Source: Armatimonadota bacterium (GTDB lineage Bacteria; Armatimonadota; Zipacnadia; UBA1398; JAKPQA01). From it: a DNA stretch of 61,282 nt. The position numbers and the translations under genes were made by a program. The stretch is taken from assembly GCA_029547025.1 (NCBI GenBank), contig JAKPQA010000250.1:1-61282 (forward strand). The letters run 5' to 3'. The notes under the pieces were generated by a model. The model saw nothing but the letters and a program-made list of their open reading frames with translations. It was not told the DNA's origin and ran no database searches. Shown here piece after piece: positions 26,711 through 34,204 of this stretch; position 1 is the stretch's first letter; each line of letters begins with the position of its first letter.

Positions 26711-27559
26711 CTAGCTGAACTTCCTGACCCGCTCGAGTACCTCGGCACGGAACCGCTGGATGTGTTCATCCAGGAGGGCCGCGGGGTCCATCTGGTCATC
26801 GCGGATGAGCGGCGTGAGATCCATCCCGAAGGCCAGGCTCAGAGCCTCGTCGACACCGTGCGACGCGAAGTAGGTCGCATTGGCGCGACGGCGGCCCATG
26901 GTGGCCAGGTCATAGCGCTTCCCGCCGCAGATCTGGGAGTCGAACACCCCCAGCAGCGCCGCGGCGAGGTTCTCGTGGGCGCTGACGTCGAAGCCGACCT
27001 TGTCGGCATCGGCCATCCAGTCGAGATCGCGCCAGACCTCACAGCCATAGAGGACCTCAGGCCGGGCCTCGGCGGGTAGTTCGCGCAGGGCGCGGATCGT
27101 CCGCAGGGCCACACCCACGTGGGTATCATGCTTGTCGGCCAGGTTGTGGGTGTAGATGACCTGGGGTCGGGCCACATCGATGATGGCCTTCAGGTCCTCG
27201 ACCAGTGCGGGGTTGGAGGGATCCTTGACCCCTGAACTCGGATAGTCAAGCAGTGCCTGGGCACCGTACTCGCCGACCACAGCTGCCTTCTTCTGCTCCT
27301 TGCGGCGCACGACTTGCATCTGCTCGTCGGTGTAGTCCGCGTAGAGGTCATCGCGCGGGCTCCCGCTGCCGTTGGTGCAGGTGATCGCGCAGTACCACAG
27401 GTCGTCGCGCCCGAAGCACTTGAGGATGCCGTCGTACGTCATGATCTCGAGGTCATCCTGATGCGCCGCGATGCCCATATGGGTGGTGCGCTTGAGCGCC
27501 GCGTCGACCGGCAGTCCGTCGGGCACGAAGATCTCGGCGGTTGCGTTGTGTAGCTTCAT
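26711..27559 (-). CDS. PIG-L / LmbE family deacetylase
   Basis: The 282-aa protein starts at the ATG at 27559, six bases after AGGGGAG. The zinc-binding AHxDD motif is AAHQDDLEIM (H33, D35, D36), and the second metal motif is HNLADKHDTHVGVALRT, equivalent to HPxDxHxDH. Family members remove acetyl groups from N-acetylglucosaminyl compounds such as mycothiol or bacillithiol precursors, GlcNAc-PI or diacetylchitobiose. The next gene, coding for a ROK protein, ends 11 bases upstream, so the two are probably co-translated. In this operon the enzyme may deacetylate an imported N-acetyl sugar. Confidence 0.87.
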   Translation of the reverse strand: MKLHNATAEIFVPDGLPVDAALKRTTHMGIAAHQDDLEIMTYDGILKCFGRDDLWYCAITCTNGSGSPRDDLYADYTDEQMQVVRRKEQKKAAVVGEYGAQALLDYPSSGVKDPSNPALVEDLKAIIDVARPQVIYTHNLADKHDTHVGVALRTIRALRELPAEARPEVLYGCEVWRDLDWMADADKVGFDVSAHENLAAALLGVFDSQICGGKRYDLATMGRRRANATYFASHGVDEALSLAFGMDLTPLIRDDQMDPAALLDEHIQRFRAEVLERVRKFS

Positions 27560-27570
27560 GGTGGCTCCCC

Positions 27571-28956
27571 TTAACCAATGGCCGGCAGGCTGGCCGCGGC
27601 GATGGCTTGACCGACGCGCCGGCTCCGCTCGTCCGGAAGGCTGACCGTGATGCGGGCAGCCAGCTCCGGGAACTCCTCACCCAACACCCGATTGGCGCGG
27701 TCGATGATGAGCTGACCGCCCGCACCTGAGGTGACTCGCCCCAGGACTAGCACATGCTTGAGTTCGTAGAAGTCCGCGTAGTGGGCGATGGCGTATCCCA
27801 GGTAGGAACCAATGGACTCGTAGATCGGCGGGACACGCTCGTCGCCCGCCGCCATCAGGTCCTGGACGGCCTTGAGCTTCTCGGCGGGGGTGGCCCAGGC
27901 CGAGAGGTCGATGCCGGCGGCGGGGGCCAGCCGGATTACACCCGTCTGGCACAGGTACTGGCTGCCCACGCCGCGGTCCCCGGACCATTCGTCTACGGCG
28001 GCCTCCGGCTGGTAGTCGAAGGGCACGAAGGCGAGTTCGTTAAGCCAGCCGGTTACGTTCCCCTCGGGAGTGACGTAGCCGCCCGCCTCTGAGGAGCCCA
28101 TGGCGATGCCGAGCACCGGGTTGTCCTCGAGGGACATCGAGCCCGCCAGGGCCGTCACCTCACCATCGTTGATGACCTCGAGTGGCACGCCGAGCTCCTG
28201 TCCGATGCGAACGAACATGCCGGCAATCTTCGCATCGAAAAGGTCCTTGGGTATGCCGCGGAACAACGAGGCCACGCGGACGCGGTTGTTGATGTAGACG
28301 CCCGCCGAGCTGCCTCCGATGGCGTCGACTCGAGGCAGGTGGGCCATGGCCATCTTCAGGCCTTCCATGATCTTCTCGTAGTGGTAGTCGGGATCGGTCT
28401 GCTCGCGCGGATGCCAAACGATCTCGTCACTGAAGACGGACTCGCCATCAATGACCGCGGCGATCTTGTAGTCGCTGGCGCCGAGGTCGAAGCCGATGCG
28501 GCACCCCTCGAGGTGACGGCCCAGGGGCGCCGTGGCCTCCTGGGTGTCCGGCACCCGATCGGCGTCGGTGACGTCGACGGTGAAGGGCTTCTCGTAGACG
28601 CCGCCCATGAACTCGTGATCAAAGGCCCGGGGGCCCGAAGGGGAGTAGACCTGGCGGATGTGCTCACCGATGCCGTCGGGTCCGCCGATGATGACTCGCC
28701 AGCCACCACGCTGCCACAGCAGGGTCTTGACGATGCGCTCGGCGTACTCGAGATTGGCCTCGTGCTGGGGCCCGCCCGGAGCAACGGCCGTGGTGCGGTA
28801 CGTGGAGATCGATCCATCGCCCCGCTCGAGGGCGATGGCCAAGGGTGCGGACTTGCCTGCGGCTTCGGCGGCCTGCCGCAGAGCGCGGTTGGCCAACGCA
28901 GCCGGGCGAAAGCGCGGATCCAGAGGGGGAGCCACGGCTGGGGTGGGAAGTTGCAT
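27571..28956 (-). CDS. ROK-family sugar kinase-like protein
   Basis: About 461 aa from the ATG at 28956. A longer frame exists but starts with unlikely residues. After an N-terminal extension of about 150 residues, the ROK fold begins with IGFDLGASDYKIAAV, the phosphate-binding loop with DxGxxxx in modified form. It continues with GSSAGVYINNRVRVASLFRG and VINDGEVTALAGS, which correspond to the central sugar-contact regions. The usual ROK zinc motif (GHxxxxxxxxxCxCGxxGCxE) is not visible. It may therefore be a kinase with a changed metal site or a non-repressor ROK sensor. It heads the ROK-deacetylase-sialidase-dehydrogenase operon. Confidence 0.7.
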   Translation of the reverse strand: MQLPTPAVAPPLDPRFRPAALANRALRQAAEAAGKSAPLAIALERGDGSISTYRTTAVAPGGPQHEANLEYAERIVKTLLWQRGGWRVIIGGPDGIGEHIRQVYSPSGPRAFDHEFMGGVYEKPFTVDVTDADRVPDTQEATAPLGRHLEGCRIGFDLGASDYKIAAVIDGESVFSDEIVWHPREQTDPDYHYEKIMEGLKMAMAHLPRVDAIGGSSAGVYINNRVRVASLFRGIPKDLFDAKIAGMFVRIGQELGVPLEVINDGEVTALAGSMSLEDNPVLGIAMGSSEAGGYVTPEGNVTGWLNELAFVPFDYQPEAAVDEWSGDRGVGSQYLCQTGVIRLAPAAGIDLSAWATPAEKLKAVQDLMAAGDERVPPIYESIGSYLGYAIAHYADFYELKHVLVLGRVTSGAGGQLIIDRANRVLGEEFPELAARITVSLPDERSRRVGQAIAAASLPAIG

Positions 28957-29044
28957 GGGTCGTTCACTTCTCTCATCACGGAATCCGGGCGCTGCCTGCG
29001 AGACCCAGCGATGCCACACAGGGGCCTCACACGGCCCGCCACAG

Positions 29045-30403
29045 TCAGCCGGAGCAGTCAGTGTTCGCCGGGCGATCCCGAGGACCTTCGTCGGATCCGG
29101 GCGGAATCACTCCGGGAAGTCCCGGAGGACGGATCCCTGCGAGTCCTTCGTCGGATCCGAACGGCCGGTGACTCGAGCTTCGGGCGGCGATCGAGCGTCC
29201 CGCCAGCTGGCCGACGAGGGCTTTGGCTTGCGCTGCCCAGGGACTGCCGGGGAAGCGGGCGAGTAACGCTTCCAACGCCTCCTTCGCCATAGCGTGGTCG
29301 CCGGTGTGCTCGAGGCAGGTCACACCGATCTTCATGAGGGCGCTCTCGACCTCGGCATCGGCATGGGGATAGTGGGTCAGGATCTGTCGGCATACCATGA
29401 TCGCCGCGTCGTACTGGCCCATGGTTTCGTAGCAGGCGGCCACGGCCAGATGGGTGGACGGCGGAAGCTCATCGAAGGAGTGGGCCTTCCAGAACGCGAC
29501 GTAGGCCTCCACAACGCGCCGGCGGTCGCATGCGCCAAACAGGCTCCGGATGGCCATGTCGTAATGCCGAGCTGCCTTCTCAGGGTACTTGCACGCGCGA
29601 TCCAGCTCGAAGGCCAGGCGGAAGTTCGCCTCGCCGTCAGTGGGGTTCTGCTCGACCATATCCAGGAGCTCCTCTAGCAGCTCATGGCGCTCGGCCTGCG
29701 AATGGATCTTGCGCTCGATGACCACAGACCGCTTCGCCTGTCCGAGTCCGCCGGTGAAGAGACTTATGAGTGCACCGGAGAGGAACCCGCCGACGTGTGC
29801 CCAGTGGGCCACCTGGTCCACGCCTGCGGAGGTGAATGAGTTGAGCAGCCCTGAGCGCACCTCCCGGCCGATGAAGAAGCCGAGCAGAATGGCGGTGGGG
29901 AACTGGACCCGGTGGCGCCCCCAGAGGCGCAGGGGCGTTCGGTAGAACCGGACGGCGAAGATCCCGAGAACCACCGACACGGCGCCGGAGGACCCGACGG
30001 TGGGCGCCGTGGCATCGAATCCCGCCAGGGAAGCAACGCCGTAGTGCATGAGGCATGCCCCGATGTTGCCGACCACGTACACCGTCAGGAAGCGCCCGTA
30101 CCCGAGAGACTGCTCCACGGCTGGGGCGCAGAGGTAGAGCATCAGCATGTTCCCGGCGACGTGAAGGGGACTCACGTCGTGCAGCCACATCATCGTAAGC
30201 GCGCTGAGTAGGGTCTGGTACCAGGGCACGCCCTCGCCAAAGCGAAAGCCCAGGGCCATGTAGACACGTTCAACACCGGCCGGGCCGCGGGTCGCGAGCA
30301 CCATCAGCATCACGGCGTAGGCGAAACCGTTCGCCATCACGATGCCGTAGGTGACCCATGGCACAAAGGGAGCTGGCATGCCAGGTATCTCGCGGCGCTC
30401 CAT
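29045..30403 (-). CDS. Rhomboid-family intramembrane serine protease with C-terminal TPR region
   Basis: The 452-aa protein has six or more hydrophobic segments in its first 220 residues. The rhomboid marks are HVAGNMLMLYL (H81, N85), the catalytic GSSG (S139) and AHWAHVGGFLSG with the catalytic His at 203. After residue 220 the protein becomes soluble. It has TPR-like helical pairs (EANFRLAFELDRACKYPEKA, then THLAVAACYETMGQYDAAI). The last 50 residues are low-complexity and are encoded by a repeat element at 29085-29159. It likely cleaves membrane proteins and uses the TPR part for recruitment. It diverges from the molybdenum hydroxylase genes across a 162-base region. Confidence 0.88.
   Translation of the reverse strand: MERREIPGMPAPFVPWVTYGIVMANGFAYAVMLMVLATRGPAGVERVYMALGFRFGEGVPWYQTLLSALTMMWLHDVSPLHVAGNMLMLYLCAPAVEQSLGYGRFLTVYVVGNIGACLMHYGVASLAGFDATAPTVGSSGAVSVVLGIFAVRFYRTPLRLWGRHRVQFPTAILLGFFIGREVRSGLLNSFTSAGVDQVAHWAHVGGFLSGALISLFTGGLGQAKRSVVIERKIHSQAERHELLEELLDMVEQNPTDGEANFRLAFELDRACKYPEKAARHYDMAIRSLFGACDRRRVVEAYVAFWKAHSFDELPPSTHLAVAACYETMGQYDAAIMVCRQILTHYPHADAEVESALMKIGVTCLEHTGDHAMAKEALEALLARFPGSPWAAQAKALVGQLAGRSIAARSSSHRPFGSDEGLAGIRPPGLPGVIPPGSDEGPRDRPANTDCSG
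29085..29159 (-). repeat. Hairpin flanked by 15-bp direct repeats inside the rhomboid 3' end
   Basis: Two exact copies of CCTTCGTCGGATCCG (29085-29099 and 29145-29159) flank a perfect 7-bp stem, CTCCGGG/CCCGGAG with a 4-nt loop, at 29110-29127. The element encodes the low-complexity GSDEG-containing tail of the rhomboid protein, which suggests a mobile or duplicated extragenic element that entered the coding end. Confidence 0.7.
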
Positions 30404-30565
30404 GGGCGCATGACCACTCCTCGGCCCGAGCTTTCACCGCACGCGACCGTGCATCCTGCGGCAGTGGCGACGGGCCGAGCATCCGATCAGACGCGGCAGG
30501 AGATCGGACGGGCAGAGGGAACCGTGTGCCTGCGCGTATGAGGGCAGCCCGAGGGGGAGTGCGCC

Positions 30566-31459
30566 ATGGCACCGGTGGAGCTCCTGACTCCAACGTCCTG
30601 GTCCGAGGCGGCCTTGTTGCTGCAGGAGTCGCCCGAGACAAGTGCCGTCTTGGCGGGCGGGACCGACTTGATGTCGCGGACCTTCATGGGCAAGGTGAGT
30701 CCGGCACCTCGCCGACTGGTGTCCCTTCGCGCCATTCCCTCCATGGGGACGATCTGGCGTGCCGACGATGGCTCGCTTCACCTGCATGCGCGGACGACGC
30801 TCGCGCAGATTGCGGCGGACCCGGCCGTCCGCGAGACTTACCCTGCGCTTCACGAGGCATGCACTCGGATTGGTTCGCCGCAGATTCGAGCGCGGGCCAC
30901 GCTGGTTGGCAACGTGTGCAGCGCCTCGCCGGCGGCCGATGGCGCGGTGGCCGCTCTCTGCTTCGGCGGGACTGCCGAGGTTGTCGATGACCACAGTGCG
31001 TTCGATGTGCCCCTCGTGTCCTTCTTCACCGGGCCGCGCACCACGTGCCTCAAGCCGGGGCAGATCGTCCGGGCTCTTCGGTTCCCGCCGCCCTCGCCTC
31101 GCAGCGGCAGCGCCTTCCGGCGAGTCGGCACCCGCCGCGCCATGGACTGCGCAGCGGTCATCCTCGCCGCATCGGTGGCTCTCGATGCCGCAGGGCGGAT
31201 TGAGAGCGCCGAGATCGCCCTCGGGTCTGTGGCGCCCACCCCCATCCGGGTCACCGAGGCGGAGACGCGCCTGCTGGGCCAGGCGCCCCTCCCGGCCGGC
31301 TTCGCCGAGGCGGCTCGCATCGCTTCGGCGACGTGTGACCCCATCTCGGATATTCGCGCCTCGGCCGAGTACCGACGACAGGTCGTGCGCGGCGTGTTGC
31401 CCCTGGTCCTTCAGCAAGCCGCCGAGCGGGCCATGGCGGCGGAGAGGCAGGGAAGCTAG
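30566..31459 (+). CDS. Molybdenum hydroxylase FAD-binding subunit (CoxM/XdhB-like)
   Basis: A 297-aa protein with GGGGGAG six bases before the ATG at 30566. The flavin site is VLAGGTDLM (28-36) with GNVCSASPAADGAVAAL (from 115), both standard for the FAD subunit of xanthine dehydrogenase, CO dehydrogenase and related hydroxylases. The C-terminal CO_deh_flav_C part has SAEIALGSVAPTPIRVTEAE. It transfers electrons from the 2Fe-2S clusters of its partner to FAD and then to NAD or another acceptor. The next gene begins with the base after its stop, so the two must work together. Confidence 0.92.
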   Translation: MAPVELLTPTSWSEAALLLQESPETSAVLAGGTDLMSRTFMGKVSPAPRRLVSLRAIPSMGTIWRADDGSLHLHARTTLAQIAADPAVRETYPALHEACTRIGSPQIRARATLVGNVCSASPAADGAVAALCFGGTAEVVDDHSAFDVPLVSFFTGPRTTCLKPGQIVRALRFPPPSPRSGSAFRRVGTRRAMDCAAVILAASVALDAAGRIESAEIALGSVAPTPIRVTEAETRLLGQAPLPAGFAEAARIASATCDPISDIRASAEYRRQVVRGVLPLVLQQAAERAMAAERQGS

Positions 31460-34159
31460 ATGGCCACCTTGGTGCTGCATCTCCGCATCAACGGCGTCTT
31501 CCGGCAAGTCCCGGTGACACCGACGGACACGCTCCTCTGCGTCTTGCGCGACCGGCTGGGCCTCACAGGCACCAAGCGAGGGTGCGGTGAGGGCGAGTGC
31601 GGCGCGTGCACGGTGCTGTTCAACGGCGAGGCGGTCTGCAGTTGCCTCATCCCCGCCGCCGAGGCCGAAGGCGCCGATGTCATCACGATCGAGGGTCTCG
31701 CCGATGGCATCCGGCTCCATCCCATCCAGCAGGCCTTCGTGGACGAGGAGGCGCTGCAGTGCGGCTACTGCACGCCGGGCATGGTGCTGGCAGCCAAGGC
31801 GCTGCTCGATCGGGTCCCCAACCCGACAGAGGACGAGATTCGCACCGCGCTCTGCGGCAATCTCTGCCGGTGTACGGGTTACACGCAGATCGTCCGCGCC
31901 GTCCAGCGCGCGGCAGCCGTGTTGCGGGGTGAGACGTTGGGCGCCGGCCCGGGCCCGGTTCGTGCGGCCGTTGGTGAGCCTGTGGAACGTATCGGGGCCC
32001 GCGAGAAGGTGACCGGGCGGACCGTGTTCGCCGGCGACATGCAGCTCCCGGGCATGCTCCACGCGGCGGTGGTCCGGAGTCCGCACGCTCATGCCGAGAT
32101 CGAGTCGATCCGCACCGAGGAAGCGCTGGCACTGAACGGTGTGCGGGCGATTCTCACTGCGGCGGACCTGCCAGACGTGCGCTTTGGCCTGCTGGCGGCC
32201 GATGAGCCCATCCTGGCGGTCGACCGCGTCCGTTACGTCGGAGACCGCGTCGCCGTGGTGGCCGCGGTCGATGCCGAGACCGCCCTGGAGGCCGCTCGCC
32301 GGGTGAAGGTGCGATACCGCCCGCTTCCCGCCGTGCTGTCGGTCGAGGAAGCAGCGCGCGATGGATCGCCACTGGTTCACCCCGGTGTCGATGGGTTCCC
32401 CGGCGGCGCATTCGGCATGGAGCTCGTGCTCGACGGCAACCGGTGCTATGAAGAGGAGACCGTCGATGGCGATGTGGATGCCGCCTTCGAGCACGCCGAC
32501 GTGGTGCTGGACGAGACATACCGCACCGCCCCTCAGCACCAGGCATCCATCGAGCCGCACGCGGCCGTGGCGGCACCCCGGGGGGACGGTGGAGTCGCCA
32601 TATGGACGTCGACCCAGGCTCCTTTCATCGTCCGCCAGGGGGTCGCAGCCTACCTGGGACTGCCCATGTCGCAGGTCCGCGTGGTCGCCATGGAGACGGG
32701 AGGGGCTTTCGGTGGCAAAGTCTCCGTCTTCATCGAGCCGATGGTCGCCGCGCTGGCGCTCAAGACCGGACAGCCCGTGCGGATGGTCTACTCGCGCCAA
32801 GAGGAGCTCGAAGACGCACGCCCCCGGTCGGCTACGGTGATCCGCGTTCGCACGGCTGCCCAGGCCGATGGTACGCTGCTCGCTCGTGAGGTGGACTTCC
32901 TCGCCGACAGCGGCGCGTACGCCGACTGGACTCCAGCCGTGGTAAACAGCTCACTCCGGGCTTGCCGTGGCCCATACCGCGTCCCGAATCTGCGGGCCAA
33001 GGGCGCCGCCGTCTACACCCACAAGTTCAACACGGGCCCCTTCCGTGCGCCGGGCTACCCCCAGCTCACCTTTGCTCTCGAGTCGCACATGGATGAGTTG
33101 GCCGCCAAGCTGGGCATGGATCCCATGGAGTTGCGGCGCAAGAACCTGCTCCGGAACGGAGAGAAGACCTTCTCGGGTACCGAGCTCAAGACCGATGTCC
33201 TCATGCGCTGCTTCGATACCGTGACGAAGGCCATCGCCGATGATCCGGCCGATGAACCGCATACCGCATGGGGTCTGGCGTGCGGCGAGTGGGAGATTGG
33301 CGGGTTCCCCGCCAGTGCCCTGCTCAAGGTGAACGAGGACGGCACGGTGTCGCTCTCGGTAGGCTCCACCGACCTCACGGGGTCACTCACATCCATCGCC
33401 CAGGTGGTGGCCGACGAACTGGGGATCGAGATGACCGAGCTCTCGGCCTCGTGCATCGACACCGACACATCGCCTCTCGCGCCGCTGAGCGGCGGCAGCA
33501 TGGTGACCTACAACATGACCCATGTGGCGCGGGAGGGCGCCAAACAGCTGGCGGACGAGCTCAAGAAGCGGGCCGCCACCGCCCTCGAGGCCAAACCGTC
33601 GCAGATGGAGGTCTCCGGCCTGAAAGTTCGCCTGAAGAAGGATCCGAGCAAGTCGGTTTCGTTCGCCGGCCTGGTAGCGAACGAGCCAGCCGGCATCACC
33701 ATCACCACCCCGGCGCTGCCTGCAACGCACTCGTTTGCCGTCCATGCGGTCAAGGTGAGCGTCTCACCGGAAACGGGCGAAGTGCGCGTGCTGCGTGCCA
33801 TCAGCGCGCTCGACTGCGGCAAGGCCATCAACCCGAACATGGTCAAAGGGCAGATGTGCGGCGGGCTGGTCCAGGGCCTGGGCGAATGCCTCTGGGAGGA
33901 GATCCGGTTCGACGGTGAGGGCCGCGTCGCCAACATCGGATTCGGCGATTACCGCCTGCCGACCGCCGCTGACGTGCCGGAGATCGAGTGCCACATCGTC
34001 GAAGGCGAGACGTCGACCAGCCGGGGCCACGGCTGCAAGGGGGTCGGCGAGCCGGCCCACGTCCCGGCGTTGGCGGCCGCCGCCAATGCGGTGTGTGCCG
34101 CCATCGGCCGTCGCATCTATGAAAGCCCGCTGAGCCCGGAGCGTATCCTCGGCGCCTGA
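31460..34159 (+). CDS. Fused 2Fe-2S / molybdopterin-binding hydroxylase (xanthine dehydrogenase type)
   Basis: An 899-aa fusion whose ATG directly follows the stop of the FAD subunit. Residues 1-160 are the iron-sulfur subunit: plant-type cluster Cys 42, 47, 50 and 62, and the second cluster with Cys 101, 104, 136 and 138 (CGYC and CRC). From about 175 it is the molybdenum subunit, starting AREKVTGRTVFAGD, with GGAFGGK in the middle and the catalytic-Glu motif KGVGEPAHVPALAAA (E864). Separate subunits are more usual in XDH-type operons. The substrate cannot be read. Aldehydes, purines or other N-heterocycles are possible. No cofactor-insertion gene is next to it. Confidence 0.9.
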   Translation: MATLVLHLRINGVFRQVPVTPTDTLLCVLRDRLGLTGTKRGCGEGECGACTVLFNGEAVCSCLIPAAEAEGADVITIEGLADGIRLHPIQQAFVDEEALQCGYCTPGMVLAAKALLDRVPNPTEDEIRTALCGNLCRCTGYTQIVRAVQRAAAVLRGETLGAGPGPVRAAVGEPVERIGAREKVTGRTVFAGDMQLPGMLHAAVVRSPHAHAEIESIRTEEALALNGVRAILTAADLPDVRFGLLAADEPILAVDRVRYVGDRVAVVAAVDAETALEAARRVKVRYRPLPAVLSVEEAARDGSPLVHPGVDGFPGGAFGMELVLDGNRCYEEETVDGDVDAAFEHADVVLDETYRTAPQHQASIEPHAAVAAPRGDGGVAIWTSTQAPFIVRQGVAAYLGLPMSQVRVVAMETGGAFGGKVSVFIEPMVAALALKTGQPVRMVYSRQEELEDARPRSATVIRVRTAAQADGTLLAREVDFLADSGAYADWTPAVVNSSLRACRGPYRVPNLRAKGAAVYTHKFNTGPFRAPGYPQLTFALESHMDELAAKLGMDPMELRRKNLLRNGEKTFSGTELKTDVLMRCFDTVTKAIADDPADEPHTAWGLACGEWEIGGFPASALLKVNEDGTVSLSVGSTDLTGSLTSIAQVVADELGIEMTELSASCIDTDTSPLAPLSGGSMVTYNMTHVAREGAKQLADELKKRAATALEAKPSQMEVSGLKVRLKKDPSKSVSFAGLVANEPAGITITTPALPATHSFAVHAVKVSVSPETGEVRVLRAISALDCGKAINPNMVKGQMCGGLVQGLGECLWEEIRFDGEGRVANIGFGDYRLPTAADVPEIECHIVEGETSTSRGHGCKGVGEPAHVPALAAAANAVCAAIGRRIYESPLSPERILGA

Positions 34160-34204
34160 CGAGCCCGCGGGCCGGTCCGGCATGCCTCCCAAAGGAGCCG
34201 TCCC

